Source: JASHPR01 sp963842355 (GTDB taxonomy: Bacteria; Actinomycetota; Actinomycetes; Streptosporangiales; Streptosporangiaceae). From it: a stretch of 64,000 bases of DNA. Below are positions 16,427 through 25,506 of this stretch, one piece after another; the stretch's first letter is position 1, and each line of letters starts with the position of its first letter. The DNA lies in the NCBI GenBank assembly GCA_963842355.1, contig CAWJGC010000004.1, forward strand, positions 248,001 to 312,000. The letters are read 5' to 3'. The translations under genes were made by a program, and so were the position numbers. Below the pieces are notes generated by a model. It was not told the DNA's origin and did no database searches. It saw only the letters and a program-made list of their open reading frames with translations.

Positions 16427-17501
16427 GTGGTGGGAGACGGACTTCGGCTGGTGCCGGGTGGTGTGCCAGGCGTCGCACCCGGCGGGCCTGCCGCTGATCC
16501 GGTCACGTTCCAGGATGGCTGCCTGCTGGCGTTCGAGGCGTCGCAGGTTGCCCGCGGGTTCAGCCGGACCTCGATGGACAACAGGGCCGGGGTCCTGGAA
16601 CGGTTCCTGGCTGCGTGCGGCCGGCCGGTGGGACGTGACCCGTGAAGATGTGGACCGGGTGGTCGCGGGGCTGTGCGCGCAGGGGCTGGGCGCCTCGACC
16701 CGGCGGGGTTACGTGCAGGCGTTCAAGGGCTTCCACGCGTTCCTTGTTGCGCGCAAGGCGAGCGAGATCGAGGCGGCGTTCGGGGTCCGGCTGGTCAACC
16801 CGGTTGATGAGTTCAACGCGGCCCGGCACGTCGGCTCGGACTCCCCGTCGGTGAACCCGCCGCCGGACCCGCAGCGGATGGAGGAGTTCTTCGATTTCCT
16901 CAAGGAGCGGATAGCCGGTGCCCGCAAGTACACCGCGGCGGGACGTGACTACGCGTTGTACCGGACGTTGTATCTGGCCGGGCTGCGCGCGGAGGAGTCC
17001 GCCTCGATGGACCGGGCTGACGTGCATTTCGGCCGGGGCCCGTTCGGCAAGCTGCATGTGCGGTTCGGCAAGGGGGCCCTGACGTCAGGCCCGCGGCCGC
17101 GGTGGGTGCCGATGCTCGATGGCCTGGACCTGATCTTGCGGTGGTATCTGGAGGAGATCCGTCCCCGGCTCGGTGACGGCCCGGCGCTGTTCTGCGACGA
17201 GGGGGGCGGCCGGATGCACCGGGGCACGGTCCGCAACCGGCTGGCCTGCCTGCTCGGCCTGGAACAAGCCGCCTCCGGGACTGGCAACGGCGGCGACCGC
17301 GCTCGGGTGAGGTTCAGCCCGCATTCGCTGCGGCATGCTTGCGCCACCCGGAACTATGAGCGTGGCGTGGACCTGGTCGCCATCCAGCAGATGCTCGGGC
17401 ACTGGCATGTGGGGACCACGATGCGGTATGTCACCCAACTCTCGGGAATTGCATCTGACGGGCGACGTTTGCCCGGTTCCGTGGCTATGCAGGCAGCCTG
17501 A
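16427..17501 (+). pseudogene. Tyrosine recombinase A (first gene of element), one frameshift
   Basis: A GTG at 16427 with GGAAGAAGG upstream starts a frame whose product (FEASQVARGFSRTSMDNRAGVLERFLAACGRPV) is the N-terminus of a core-binding SAM-like domain. The frame must shift by +1 near 16630 to continue WDVTREDVDRVVAGL and the catalytic domain. That domain keeps the first Arg in LAGLRAEES, HSLRH, GHW and the nucleophile Tyr in TTMRYV. So it was recently an active integrase/transposase. The one-base shift may be a mutation, a sequencing error or, less likely, programmed. Homologues are TnpA-type or XerD-type recombinases. Confidence 0.8.
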
Positions 17502-17609
17502 ATAACTCGATCGGGCGACACGATTACGTTTCGTGGCCGGGGTTGTTGTGCGGGCATCCCGCTGGATGCATGATCCCTCCATCAGGCGGTTGCCGTTTCG
17601 GGGGTTCGG

Positions 17610-18731
17610 GTGGGACGGGGAGATGTGGCGGGCGCTGCGCACCTGGAGCTGGTGTCCGGGGTGGTGCAGCTGCGCCCGGAGGACGCGATGTTCGAGGCGA
17701 TGCTGCGGGGCTGGAAGGCTCAGCAGGTCGCGCGGGGGCTGCGGGAGGACACGATCACACCGCGGGAGCGGCTGGTGCGCCGTTTCCTGGAGTTCACGAA
17801 CGAGTACCCGTGGAGCTGGGGGCCGTCGCACGTCGATGAGTGGACGCAGGTGCTGACGAGCGAGCGGCGCCTGGCCCCGTCGACGATCCGCGGCTACCAG
17901 ATGGACCTGCGGCTGTTCAGCGAGTACCTGTGCGACGGGCGCTACGGGTGGGCGGCTGCCTGTGAGAAGGAATTCGGTCACGGGTCTCATCCGGTGCCGG
18001 TCTGCCATGAGTGGAACACGATCGCGCACCTTTACGGTTACGAGGGGAACCCGGAAGCGCGGCCGTTCACCAGGGAAGAGCTGCAGCGGTTCCTGGACTA
18101 CGCCGATGATCAGGTGGACCGCGCCGTGCATGCGAAGCGGAAGGGGGCGCTGGCCGCCTACCGGGACGCGACGTTGTTCAAGGTCATCTACGGGTGGGGC
18201 CTGCGCAGGACGGAGACGTCGAAGCTCGACATCACGGACTGGGGCCGGAACGCGTCGGCGCCCGAGTTCGGGAAGTACGGGATGCTGCACGTCCGTTACG
18301 GCAAGGCCAAGCGCGGCCAGCCGCCGCGGCGCCGGAACGTCGCGTCGGTGATGGGCTGGGCTGTGGACGCGGTCGCCGACTACGCCGAGAACGTCCGCCC
18401 GAGGTTCGGCTTCGATGATCACCCGGCGCTGTGGGTGACCGAACGGGGCGGGAGGGTCAAGCCGGCGGAGATCAACTCCCGCTTCGAGTCCTACCGGGAG
18501 GCCCTCCGCCTCCCGGATGCTCTCACGCCTCATTCCCTGAGGCATTCGTATGTCACGCACCTGACCGAGGACGGCGTGGACCGCAGGTTCATCCAGGTCC
18601 AGGTCGGCCACGAGTGCGACAGCTCGACGGCCATCTACACGCACGTCAGCGACGATTTCATGAACACGGCGCTGCGCAAGGCCCTCGCGCCGGCGTTCGG
18701 GGATCCCGGACGGCGGAAGGAGCAGCGATGA
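17610..18731 (+). CDS. Tyrosine recombinase B
   Basis: 373 residues with a complete tyrosine-recombinase layout: a SAM-like core-binding domain (about 25-130), then a catalytic domain with Arg in YGWGLRRTE (about residue 195), Lys in RYGKAKRGQ, HSLRH at about 308-312, GHE near 332 and Tyr in TAIYTHVS near 343. All six catalytic positions are present, so it should cut and join DNA through a 3'-phosphotyrosine. I use GTG 17610; GTG codons further in (near 17652) are also possible. Its stop overlaps the ATG of the XRE-1 gene. Confidence 0.88.
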   Translation: MGRGDVAGAAHLELVSGVVQLRPEDAMFEAMLRGWKAQQVARGLREDTITPRERLVRRFLEFTNEYPWSWGPSHVDEWTQVLTSERRLAPSTIRGYQMDLRLFSEYLCDGRYGWAAACEKEFGHGSHPVPVCHEWNTIAHLYGYEGNPEARPFTREELQRFLDYADDQVDRAVHAKRKGALAAYRDATLFKVIYGWGLRRTETSKLDITDWGRNASAPEFGKYGMLHVRYGKAKRGQPPRRRNVASVMGWAVDAVADYAENVRPRFGFDDHPALWVTERGGRVKPAEINSRFESYREALRLPDALTPHSLRHSYVTHLTEDGVDRRFIQVQVGHECDSSTAIYTHVSDDFMNTALRKALAPAFGDPGRRKEQR

Positions 18732-19057
18732 CACGGCGGCTCGACTACAAGTGGAACCTGCGCCAGGTGATGGCCGGCCGCGGCATGTTCGCCACCACCG
18801 ACCTGATCGGCCCGCTGGCCCAGCGGAAGATCCGGCTGTCGTCCAGCCAGGTCTACCGCTTGGTCGCCGAGCGGCCGGAACGGCTGAGCCTGAAGGTCCT
18901 GATGGCGCTGCTGGACATCCTGGATTGCACGATAGACGACCTGATCGAGCCGGCAGCCGAGCCCGGCGCGGTTGACCGGAAGAAGAAGGCCGCCGGCGTG
19001 GAGGCCGGGATCGGCGAGCTGAGGCCCCGGCGGGCCCGCATCCACGGAACGCGGTGA
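18728..19057 (+). CDS. Small XRE/Cro-type HTH protein 1
   Basis: 109 residues. KWNLRQVMAGRGMFATTDLIGPLAQRKIRLSSSQVYRLVAERPERLSLKVLMALLDILDCTIDDLIEP is a Cro/XRE-like DNA-binding domain covering about residues 7-75, followed by a basic tail. It overlaps recombinase B by four bases at its start and the zinc-ribbon protein C by four bases at its end, so all three are translationally coupled. XRE-2 later in the element has the same design. Likely a DNA-binding partner or regulator of the recombinases (inference). Confidence 0.82.
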   Translation: MTRRLDYKWNLRQVMAGRGMFATTDLIGPLAQRKIRLSSSQVYRLVAERPERLSLKVLMALLDILDCTIDDLIEPAAEPGAVDRKKKAAGVEAGIGELRPRRARIHGTR

Positions 19058-21505
19058 CCGTGGACGCCGCGCATCACGATCGTGCCATGTCGGACCCGGC
19101 CGGGCTGATCACCGACCTGGTCACGGTGAAGGAGCACCAGCTCGGCCGTGATCAGGTCCACGCGGTGGTCGCCGCCGTCGCGGGCGGGCGCGCGAAATCA
19201 CGCCGCCTGGCCCTTGCCCTGGCCGGGCGGCCCGCAGTGCTCGCCGATGGCAGGTCACCGGCACCCCGGGCCGTCGCGAACCTGCTCGTCGCCCTGCATG
19301 ATGCCGGTGCCCGGGACATCCCGCTGCCGGCCTGCGCCCGGTGCGGCAGGCAGGTCAGGGGATTCCAGCGCCGCGGTCAGGACTGGTACTGCACGCCCTG
19401 CACGCGGCGCGACGAGCCGTGCGCCGCATGCGGGAAGGACCGGCCCGTGGCCGCCCGGGACCGGGCAGGCCGGCCGCGGTGCGCGAAGTGCCCGGACGAC
19501 GACGGGCGTGACCCGGTCACCGTCATCCATGGCATCATCACCGCCCTGGATCCCGGCGCAGGGCGGGAAACAGTCGTCGGCGCCGTCCGCCAGGCTGCTC
19601 CCCGGCCCTCATACCAGCAGAAACTGGCATGGGCATTGGAGGAGAATCCGGCGCTGCTGACCGGGGACGGACATCTCGCGCCGCTGCGCGCGATCCCGCG
19701 GTTCATCGAGATGCTCCACGGCGCGGGCGTCGCCGGGGTGGTCCGCCCGGCCTGCGGGCGCTGCGGCCGCGTGGTGCGCATCGACAAGCCGCTGGAGGGC
19801 GTCCGGGTCTGCCGGACCTGCATCGCGCACTCCCGCACCGAGCCGTGCGCACGCTGCGGAGCCATCGGCGAGCCCGTCACCCGCGACGGGCAGGGCCGGC
19901 CGATCTGCGCGAACTGCTTCGTCATCGCCCCGGAGAACCTGGAGACCTGCACCGGCTGCGGCCGGGTCCGCCGGGTCGAGCGGCGAACCGCGGACGGGCC
20001 GCTTTGCTCCCGGTGCCCTTCCCTTCCGGTCTTGGCCTGCTCGGCCTGCGGGCAGACGGTGCCCTGCGGGATCTCCCGGGCAACCGGGCTGCCATGGTGC
20101 CCGCCCTGCCAGCGCCGGCGGGCCGCGTGCTCAGCCTGCGGACGCCATGAGCCGGTCGCCTCCGGCACGCTGAACCGCCCGCTCTGCGCCGGCTGCACTC
20201 CGCCGCCGCCCTGGGCAGGCTGCCCTGTCTGCAGCGACCCGGATCATCCCAGCCCTGGCACGTGCGCCCGCTGCATCGTCAACGCCAGGCTGGACGAGCT
20301 GATGGGACCCGACGCCGGCAAGCTGCCGCCCGGCCTGCAGGCGCTGCGCCGCGAGATCGCCGGCGCCGAGCACGCGGTCACCGCGATGCGCTGGGCGGCC
20401 AAGCCGTCCATAGCGCCAGTACTGTCCGGCCTCGCCGACGGCAGCATCCCGCTCACTCACCAGGCACTCGACGGGCTGCCCCAGCGCCCGGCCCTCGCCC
20501 ACCTGCGCCAGACCCTTGTCGCCACCGGCGCACTGCCGTGGCGCGACGAGGAGATGACCCGGCTCGAGGCATTCCTCCACGGCCTGCTGGACTTCCAGGC
20601 CGACCCGGAACGGCGCAGGGTCCTGCACCGCTACCTGATCTGGCACCTGGTCAGGCGCATACGCAGCCGCAACAACGGGAAACCCGCCACCCGGCAGCAA
20701 GCCCTCCTGACCCGCAGGCTGGCCCGCGGCGCCATCGCGTTCCTGGACTGGCTCGACTCCGCCGGCCTCACAATGGGCACCTGCCAGCAGGCCGACCTCG
20801 ATCGCTGGCTCGCCAGCGGCCAGGCCGTCTACCGGGAAGAAGCGCCGGCTCATCCGCTGGGCGCACGCCGCCCGCCTCACCTCCTGCTACCTTCCCTCCG
20901 CCGCCCGCTGGACCGGTCCCTCCGCCATCCTCGACGGCGAAGACCGGTGGGACATCGCACGCCGTCTCCTGCACGGTGACACGCTCAGGCCCGAAGACCG
21001 CCTCGCCGGGCTCCTCGTCCTCCTCTACGCCCAGGGCGTCACGGCGCTCAGCCGCATGACCGCCGGCCAGGTCCAGGCCAGCGGCGACGGCACCGTGCGG
21101 CTCCAGCTCGGCCGGGTGCCCGTCCAGTTGCCAGAGCCGGTCGCCTCGATCGCCCTCACCGTCGCGGCCAACCGCAAGGGCCACGCCACCATCGGCGCCG
21201 CCAGGCCATCGCCCTGGCTGTTCCCCGGCGGGCAGCCCGGACAGCCGATCAGCGGCGCAAGGCTCACCAAGCGGCTCGACGCGCTCGGGATCAGCCCCCG
21301 CCAGGCCCGCAGCACGGCACTGTTCCAGCTCGCCGCCGAGGTTCCCGCCGCCATCCTCGCCCGCACCCTCAGCATCAGCACCAGCGTCGCCGTCACCTGG
21401 CAGCGCCTGTCCGCAGGCGACTGGGCCGCCTACGCCGCCGACGTCAGCCGCCGGCCCCCTCAACAGTTCGTTCCGTCACGTCACGAAACGCCAGGCCAGC
21501 CGTGA
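19054..21505 (+). pseudogene. Zinc-ribbon array protein C with degenerate tyrosine-recombinase domain, one frameshift
   Basis: Starts at a GTG overlapping the XRE-1 stop. About residues 90-415 hold eight CxxC...CxxC zinc ribbons in a row, first CARC...CTPC and last CPVC...CARC. Helical sequence resembling an integrase core-binding domain follows (QQALLTRRLARGAIAFLDWL). The first frame departs near 20840; a +1 shift continues IRWAHAARLTSCYLPSAARW through LALTVAANRKG-type strands to the end at 21505, giving about 816 residues. In the catalytic part the HxxR position reads PRQARST and the Tyr position reads VTWQRLSAGDW, with Trp instead of Tyr, so catalysis is unlikely. Function unknown; a DNA-binding accessory is the simplest guess. 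Confidence 0.72.
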
Positions 21506-21649
21506 CCAGCCCTGCCCGCTCCCATGCCGCCGGACTAGGTATTCAGACAGTTCCAATAACCAACTGTGCCGTTACGTCGGCGACGTTCATCGAGGACGCC
21601 TATCGCCGCGCGGTCTCTGGCACGCTGGCGGGCCTGGAAGGAGACGGTG

Positions 21650-21955
21650 ATGGAGATTAGATGGCGGCTGCGGCTGGCCGCGGCGCACCGGGAAGTGTGG
21701 ACCGGCGCGCAGCTGCGCCGCCTGCTGGCCGAGCGGTCCGGGCTGCAGCTGTCGTCAGCGTCGGTGTCCGCGCTGCTCACAAGGCAGCCGGCGCAGGTGA
21801 AGCTGGACACGCTGCTGGCCTTGTGCACCGCTCTGGAGTGCACTCCCAACGACTTGTTCGACGTGGACACCACGCCGGTGGCACCCGCCGTCAGGCCGGC
21901 GAGCGCCAGGCCAGAACCGAAAGCCGCCCGGGGTCGTTCCATGCCGCCGCTGTGA
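21650..21955 (+). CDS. Small XRE/Cro-type HTH protein 2
   Basis: 101 residues from an ATG preceded by GGAAGGAGAC (a GTG one codon earlier is equally possible). WRLRLAAAHREVWTGAQLRRLLAERSGLQLSSASVSALLTRQPAQVKLDTLLALCTALECTPNDLFDVD is an XRE/Cro-like domain that parallels XRE-1 in length and in its closing DCTIDDLIE/ECTPNDLFD motif. It overlaps the next gene by four bases (GTGA). The repeated order XRE then zinc-ribbon pseudo-recombinase suggests a conserved two-gene module. Confidence 0.82.
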   Translation: MEIRWRLRLAAAHREVWTGAQLRRLLAERSGLQLSSASVSALLTRQPAQVKLDTLLALCTALECTPNDLFDVDTTPVAPAVRPASARPEPKAARGRSMPPL

Positions 21956-23454
21956 CCGGATACCGGACCTGCCTCGACTGCCCGGCACCGGTCAAGTTCG
22001 GTGACCGGGTCCGCTGCCACGTCTGTCATCGCAGGGTCACCCGCGCCGCGCTGAAACGCCGCTGCCCGGACTGTGACCAGCTTCGGCACCTCGGGGAATC
22101 TGGCGTCTGCGTTATCTGCGGACGTGGCACCGTGCCGGGCAGGCCGGCCAAGACGATCGCCTGCGCCCGCTGCGGCGAGCAGCGGCGCAATGCCCGGCAG
22201 GGCCTGTGCAACCGGTGCAGCCTCGCCGACCCGGACCGGCCCTTCCGTTACTCCGCCGCGATGGCCGGCCGGCTGCACCCGGTCCCGGCCTGGTGGGACA
22301 ACCTCACCGCCTTCGCCGTCGCGCGCCACCACCCCAGCGGCGCGATCGTCATCCTGCGTGAGGCCGGACGGCTGGTCGGCGCCGACCCTGATGCCAGCCC
22401 GCAGCAGCTCCTGGACCGCTGCGCGCCGGCCACCGGCACAGCCGGGCGGGCCCTGCGCGCATTCTTCACCAGCCGCGGCCTGACACTGCCCGGAGACGAC
22501 AAACAGCGCCGCGCCGCGGCACGGCGGCGCCGTCATCTCGACGCCGTTCCAGACTGCCTGGCCGCCGCTGTCGCGGCCTTCAACCGCAGCCAGCTCGCAG
22601 AACAGGAACGAGCCCGGCGGGGCGGACGGCACCCGCTCAGCGACATCACCCTGGAGACCAGGCGCAGGATCCTCCGGGACCTGGCCGTCCACCTCACTTC
22701 CGCCGGGCCGGTGACCGGCTGGTCCCAGGTGACCACCGCCGACCTCGAAGGATTCCTCGGCCACAGCCCCGGCAACCGCCACCAGAGGACCTACGTGCTG
22801 CGCGGCTTCTTCGGCTGGGCGAAACACCGCAAGCTCATCCTCGTCGACCCGGCCACGGCGCTCCGGCTGGGCAGCCAGCCGGCCTTCACCGGCACCGTCC
22901 TTGACGCCGCCGCCCAGCGGGCGCTGTTCCGGCGATGGACAGGCAGCACCGCTCACCCGCACGAGCGACTCACCGGCCTGCTCGCGTTGCTGCACGCCGC
23001 TTCCAACGCCCAGATCCGCGGCCTGACCATCGGCGACGCGAACCATGCGCAGCGGACACTGAGCCTCGCCGGCCGGCCATTCCCGGCGCCCCTGGACCCG
23101 GTCAGCTGGGCGGCACTCGGGGACTGCCTGCGCCACCGCGAGGCCCTGCGCACGCTCAACCCGCATGTGATTGTCACCATGGCCACCCGCACCGGCGACA
23201 GCCCCGCGCACCAGAGCTACCTCACCAGGGTCCTCCGGCGTGCGGGCACCACCCCGGCCCTCTGCCGCCAGACCCGCGTCTCCCAGCTCGTCACCGACCT
23301 GGATCCCAAGCTGGCCGCCACAGCTCTCGGCATGTGCGACGCCGGGCTGGTCCGCTACCTCGCCGGCAACGTCGACAGCGACCGCCTCGAACGCACCCCC
23401 GGCATCGGCCGCCAGCCAACCCGTGCGCTGCAGGCGCCGCCTTGCACACCTTGA
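21952..23454 (+). CDS. Zinc-ribbon protein D with degenerate tyrosine-recombinase domain
   Basis: 500 residues from a GTG overlapping the XRE-2 stop. Three zinc ribbons lie in the first 80 residues (CLDC...CHVC, CPDC...CVIC, CARC...CNRC). A SAM-like core-binding domain follows (LSDITLETRRRILRDLAVHL, then WSQVTTADLEGFLGHSPGNRHQRTYVLRGFFGWAKHRKLI). The C-terminal domain keeps the first Arg (NAQIRGLTIGD). HxLRH is replaced by ALCRQT and GH by GM, while a Tyr remains in GLVRYLAGN. Losing both His residues makes ordinary recombinase chemistry doubtful. Together with protein C it looks like a family of DNA-binding pseudo-recombinases. Confidence 0.78.
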   Translation: MTGYRTCLDCPAPVKFGDRVRCHVCHRRVTRAALKRRCPDCDQLRHLGESGVCVICGRGTVPGRPAKTIACARCGEQRRNARQGLCNRCSLADPDRPFRYSAAMAGRLHPVPAWWDNLTAFAVARHHPSGAIVILREAGRLVGADPDASPQQLLDRCAPATGTAGRALRAFFTSRGLTLPGDDKQRRAAARRRRHLDAVPDCLAAAVAAFNRSQLAEQERARRGGRHPLSDITLETRRRILRDLAVHLTSAGPVTGWSQVTTADLEGFLGHSPGNRHQRTYVLRGFFGWAKHRKLILVDPATALRLGSQPAFTGTVLDAAAQRALFRRWTGSTAHPHERLTGLLALLHAASNAQIRGLTIGDANHAQRTLSLAGRPFPAPLDPVSWAALGDCLRHREALRTLNPHVIVTMATRTGDSPAHQSYLTRVLRRAGTTPALCRQTRVSQLVTDLDPKLAATALGMCDAGLVRYLAGNVDSDRLERTPGIGRQPTRALQAPPCTP

Positions 23455-23473
23455 CGCGAACCTGTGCGGGTTA

Positions 23474-24378
23474 GAGAAAGACCAGGCCACGCCGACTTGG
23501 AAGAAAACCTTCGGCTTCCACCCGCTGACGGTGTTCGCCGACCATGGCCCGCAGGGCTCCGGCGAGCCGCTGACCTTCCTGTTGCGGCCCGGGAACGCCG
23601 GCTCGAACACCGCCAGTGAGCACATCGACGCCACGCGGCTGGCCCTGGCGCAGCTGCCCCGCGGCCTGCGCCGCCAGGTGCTGATCCGCGCCGATTCCGG
23701 CGGCGGCACCCAGGACTTCCTCAACTGGCTGGCCAAGCCAGGGCGCCGCCTGGCTTATTCTGTCGGGTTCCCCATCACCGAGGACATCCAGGACGCCATC
23801 CTTGCCATCCCCGCAGAAGCATGGACGCCCGCCTATGACGCTGAGCGCCAGGTCCGGCCCGGCGCCTGGGTCGCCGAGATCACCGGCATGCTGAACCTGT
23901 CCGCATGGCCAAAGGGGATGCGGGTCATCGTCCGCAAGGAACGCCCCCACCCCGGCGCGCAACTGCGGTTCACCGACATCGACGGCCACCGGTTCACCTG
24001 CCTCGCCACCAGCACGAAAGGCGGCCAGCTCGCTGACCTGGAACTACGCCACAGGCGGCGGGCAAGATGCGAGGACCGCATCCGCTGCGCAAAAGACACC
24101 GGCCTGCGCAACCTGCCCTGCACGGCTACGCCCAGAACAAGATCTGGTGCGAGATCGTGGCACTCGCCTGCGAACTCCTCGCCTGGACCCAGATGCTCGC
24201 CCTCACCGGGGCCGCCCGCCGGTGGGAACCAAAGCGGCTCCGGCTGCGGATCTTCTCCGTCGCCGGGCGCATCGTCCGCGGCGGGCGGCGCCTGCGGCTC
24301 CGCCTCGCCGCTCGATGGCCTTGGGCCCGCGACATCACCGCCGGAATCGCACGGCTCCAGGCCCTCGAACCCGGCTGA
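23474..24378 (+). pseudogene. IS1380 transposase, C-terminal part with a frameshift
   Basis: Continues the transposase from EKDQATPTWKKTFGFHPLTVFADHGPQGSGEPL through LLRPGNAGSNTASEHI, ADSGGGTQDFLNWL and VRKERPHPGAQLR to LRHRRRARCEDRIRCAKDTGLRNLP. There a one-base deletion near 24115 shifts the frame; LHGYAQNKIWCEIVALACELLAWTQML to the end at 24378 is in the next frame. The transposase is therefore broken twice: by the nested element and by this indel. Confidence 0.87.
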
Positions 24379-24540
24379 CCAGCCGAAAACATCCCAGCAA
24401 CCAGGAAAGGACACCGCGGGCCCGTGGAACCCCGCACACCCGGCGCGACAGCCGGGCGAAACGCTGACCGGCCACCGGAAAACGGGCTCCGGGCCGCAGC
24501 CTCAGGTCACCAATCAAGATCACGAAAGATCGAGGTTAGG

Positions 24541-24768
24541 GATCTCGTTCATCACCTCGGCGTACACGCCAGTCGTGTTCGGCCACAGTGACGCCATCGC
24601 CTCATACGTCGCCCGGCCCATGATGTGGGTGCCTGCTCCACGCAGCGATGCGACCTTCCACGCCACGACCTCCTCGTCTTCTGGCGGAAGTCCCCAGTCC
24701 TCATAGCCCTTCGCGCCATGCACGAAGCCGTCGAGGGTGACGCCCATTTGCAATACCACCGGCCGCAT
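24541..24768 (-). pseudogene. Dihydrofolate reductase (RibD C-terminal) family gene, N-terminal part
   Basis: From ATG 24768, with AAGGGAAC upstream, the minus strand reads MRPVVLQMGVTLDGFVHGA, then WKVASLRGAGTHIMGRATYEAMASLW and YAEVMNEI. This is the N-terminal half of the reductase family, ending exactly at the right end of the IS1380-type element; the frame then runs into the IS and stops at 24520. The C-terminal half is at 15372-15724. Confidence 0.85.
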
Positions 24769-24894
24769 GCCAGTTCCCTTCGTCATGGATTCCGTTGAGC
24801 GATCCCGTCGCCTGCCGAGATACAGACGTCGGCCGCGGCCAAGTCTCATCGTGCTGCTGCGCGGCACGTAGCCGAACAGTCTGGCGGTGAGTCA

Positions 24895-25140
24895 CATCTG
24901 GGGTTGCACAGCAAACCCGTCGTGCTGCTCGACGTCGAGGGCTTTTGGAACCCCCTGATCGTCCAGCTGGACCGGATGGTCAGCACCGGGCTGCTCAAGC
25001 CAGCCAGCCGGGATCTCATCCAGCAGGCCCGATCCCCCGGCGAAGCCCTCGCCGTTCTCACCGCCGCCGAGCCAGCCCAGCTGGAGAAGTGGATCATTTG
25101 CGCAGGAGGAGCGGTAGCCGACTCTGCCGCAGCCAGGGAC
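24895..25140 (+). pseudogene. LOG family (TIGR00730) protein, C-terminal fragment
   Basis: GLHSKPVVLLDVEGFWNPLIVQLDRMVSTGLLKPASRDLIQQARSPGEALAVL is the last third of a LOG/TIGR00730 Rossmann-fold protein (cytokinin nucleoside 5'-monophosphate phosphoribohydrolase type). The catalytic PGGxGTxxE region and everything before it are missing, so this is a remnant. The frame runs on over the opposite-strand gene, which I treat as shadow. Confidence 0.7.
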
Positions 25141-25164
25141 ACGCCAGTACCTCGCTCGTCTGCC

Positions 25165-25506
25165 CTATGGTGCCACGTGCTCAGCGATGATCCGGGTCAC
25201 CGTTTCGACGTCGTCGGGCGTGATACACGGGCGGACCCTCCCGCCCACGTCGATCTCAATGCCAGTCTCTTTGTCCGGTCGGCTGCTGTCGAGGTTGTAC
25301 CAGTGCACGAAGTCCCCCGACCCCCAGACCCGCCACTTTCCACGAATTGGCTTGAGCGGGAAGGCCTTAGCCGAGCGGATCGCTTGGAACGGGATCCGTT
25401 TGGCGCCCCACAGGTAGTACCACCGGATGGTTATCCCCTCATCGTCACAGGAGATCCGGCCGTCATTATAGATACTTGCCTTGCTCTTCACGGCGTCATG
25501 TCTCAC
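25165..25506 (-). CDS. Conserved PH-like domain protein of unknown function
   Basis: 113 residues starting with GTG. IYNDGRISCDDEGITIRWYYLWGAKRIPFQAIRSAKAFPL followed by GKWRVWGSGDFVHWYNLD and PCITPDDVETVTRIIAEHV matches a conserved actinobacterial family that resembles a bacterial PH domain; I know no assigned function. A weak AGAAG precedes the start. No membrane segments. It is convergent with the LOG remnant. Confidence 0.7.
   Translation of the reverse strand: MRHDAVKSKASIYNDGRISCDDEGITIRWYYLWGAKRIPFQAIRSAKAFPLKPIRGKWRVWGSGDFVHWYNLDSSRPDKETGIEIDVGGRVRPCITPDDVETVTRIIAEHVAP

Larger units (their letters stand above)
16286..23473 (+). mobile_element. 7.2-kb element with four tyrosine-recombinase-like genes and two XRE-type genes, inserted in an IS1380 transposase
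   Basis: Joining base 16285 to 23474 restores a continuous transposase frame (IVTSCS then EKDQATPTWKK), so the insert ends are defined to within a base or two. All six genes point the same way, most with overlapping stop/start codons. The order is recombinase A, recombinase B, XRE-1, zinc-ribbon pseudo-recombinase C, XRE-2, zinc-ribbon pseudo-recombinase D. No direct target duplication is visible, as in Tn554-type tyrosine-recombinase transposons; the ends share only weak similarity (GCAC near each tip, CGCCTGC about 35 bases in). Element identity is inferred from gene content and the clean junction. Confidence 0.8.
15725..24540 (+). mobile_element. IS1380-family insertion sequence, interrupted by a nested recombinase element
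   Basis: The ends carry imperfect terminal inverted repeats: CCTAGCTTGATCGTTT at the left, and at the right the reverse complement begins CCTAACCTCGATCTTT. Between them is an IS1380-type transposase gene split into 15821-16285 and 23474-24378. Without the nested 7.2 kb the IS would measure about 1.6 kb, the usual size of the family. It interrupts a dihydrofolate-reductase-family gene. No clean target-site duplication can be read. Confidence 0.82.

Noticed and set aside
17085..18734. 549-codon minus-strand open frame over recombinase B
   Set aside because: Antisense shadow; recombinase B has all catalytic motifs on the plus strand.
20821..20860. Programmed frameshift in protein C taken as certain
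   Set aside because: No slippery heptamer or stimulatory structure that I can identify; reported only as a possibility.
21535..23736. 733-codon minus-strand open frame across the recombinase element
   Set aside because: Antisense to XRE-2 and protein D, low complexity, no motif. Shadow of real genes.
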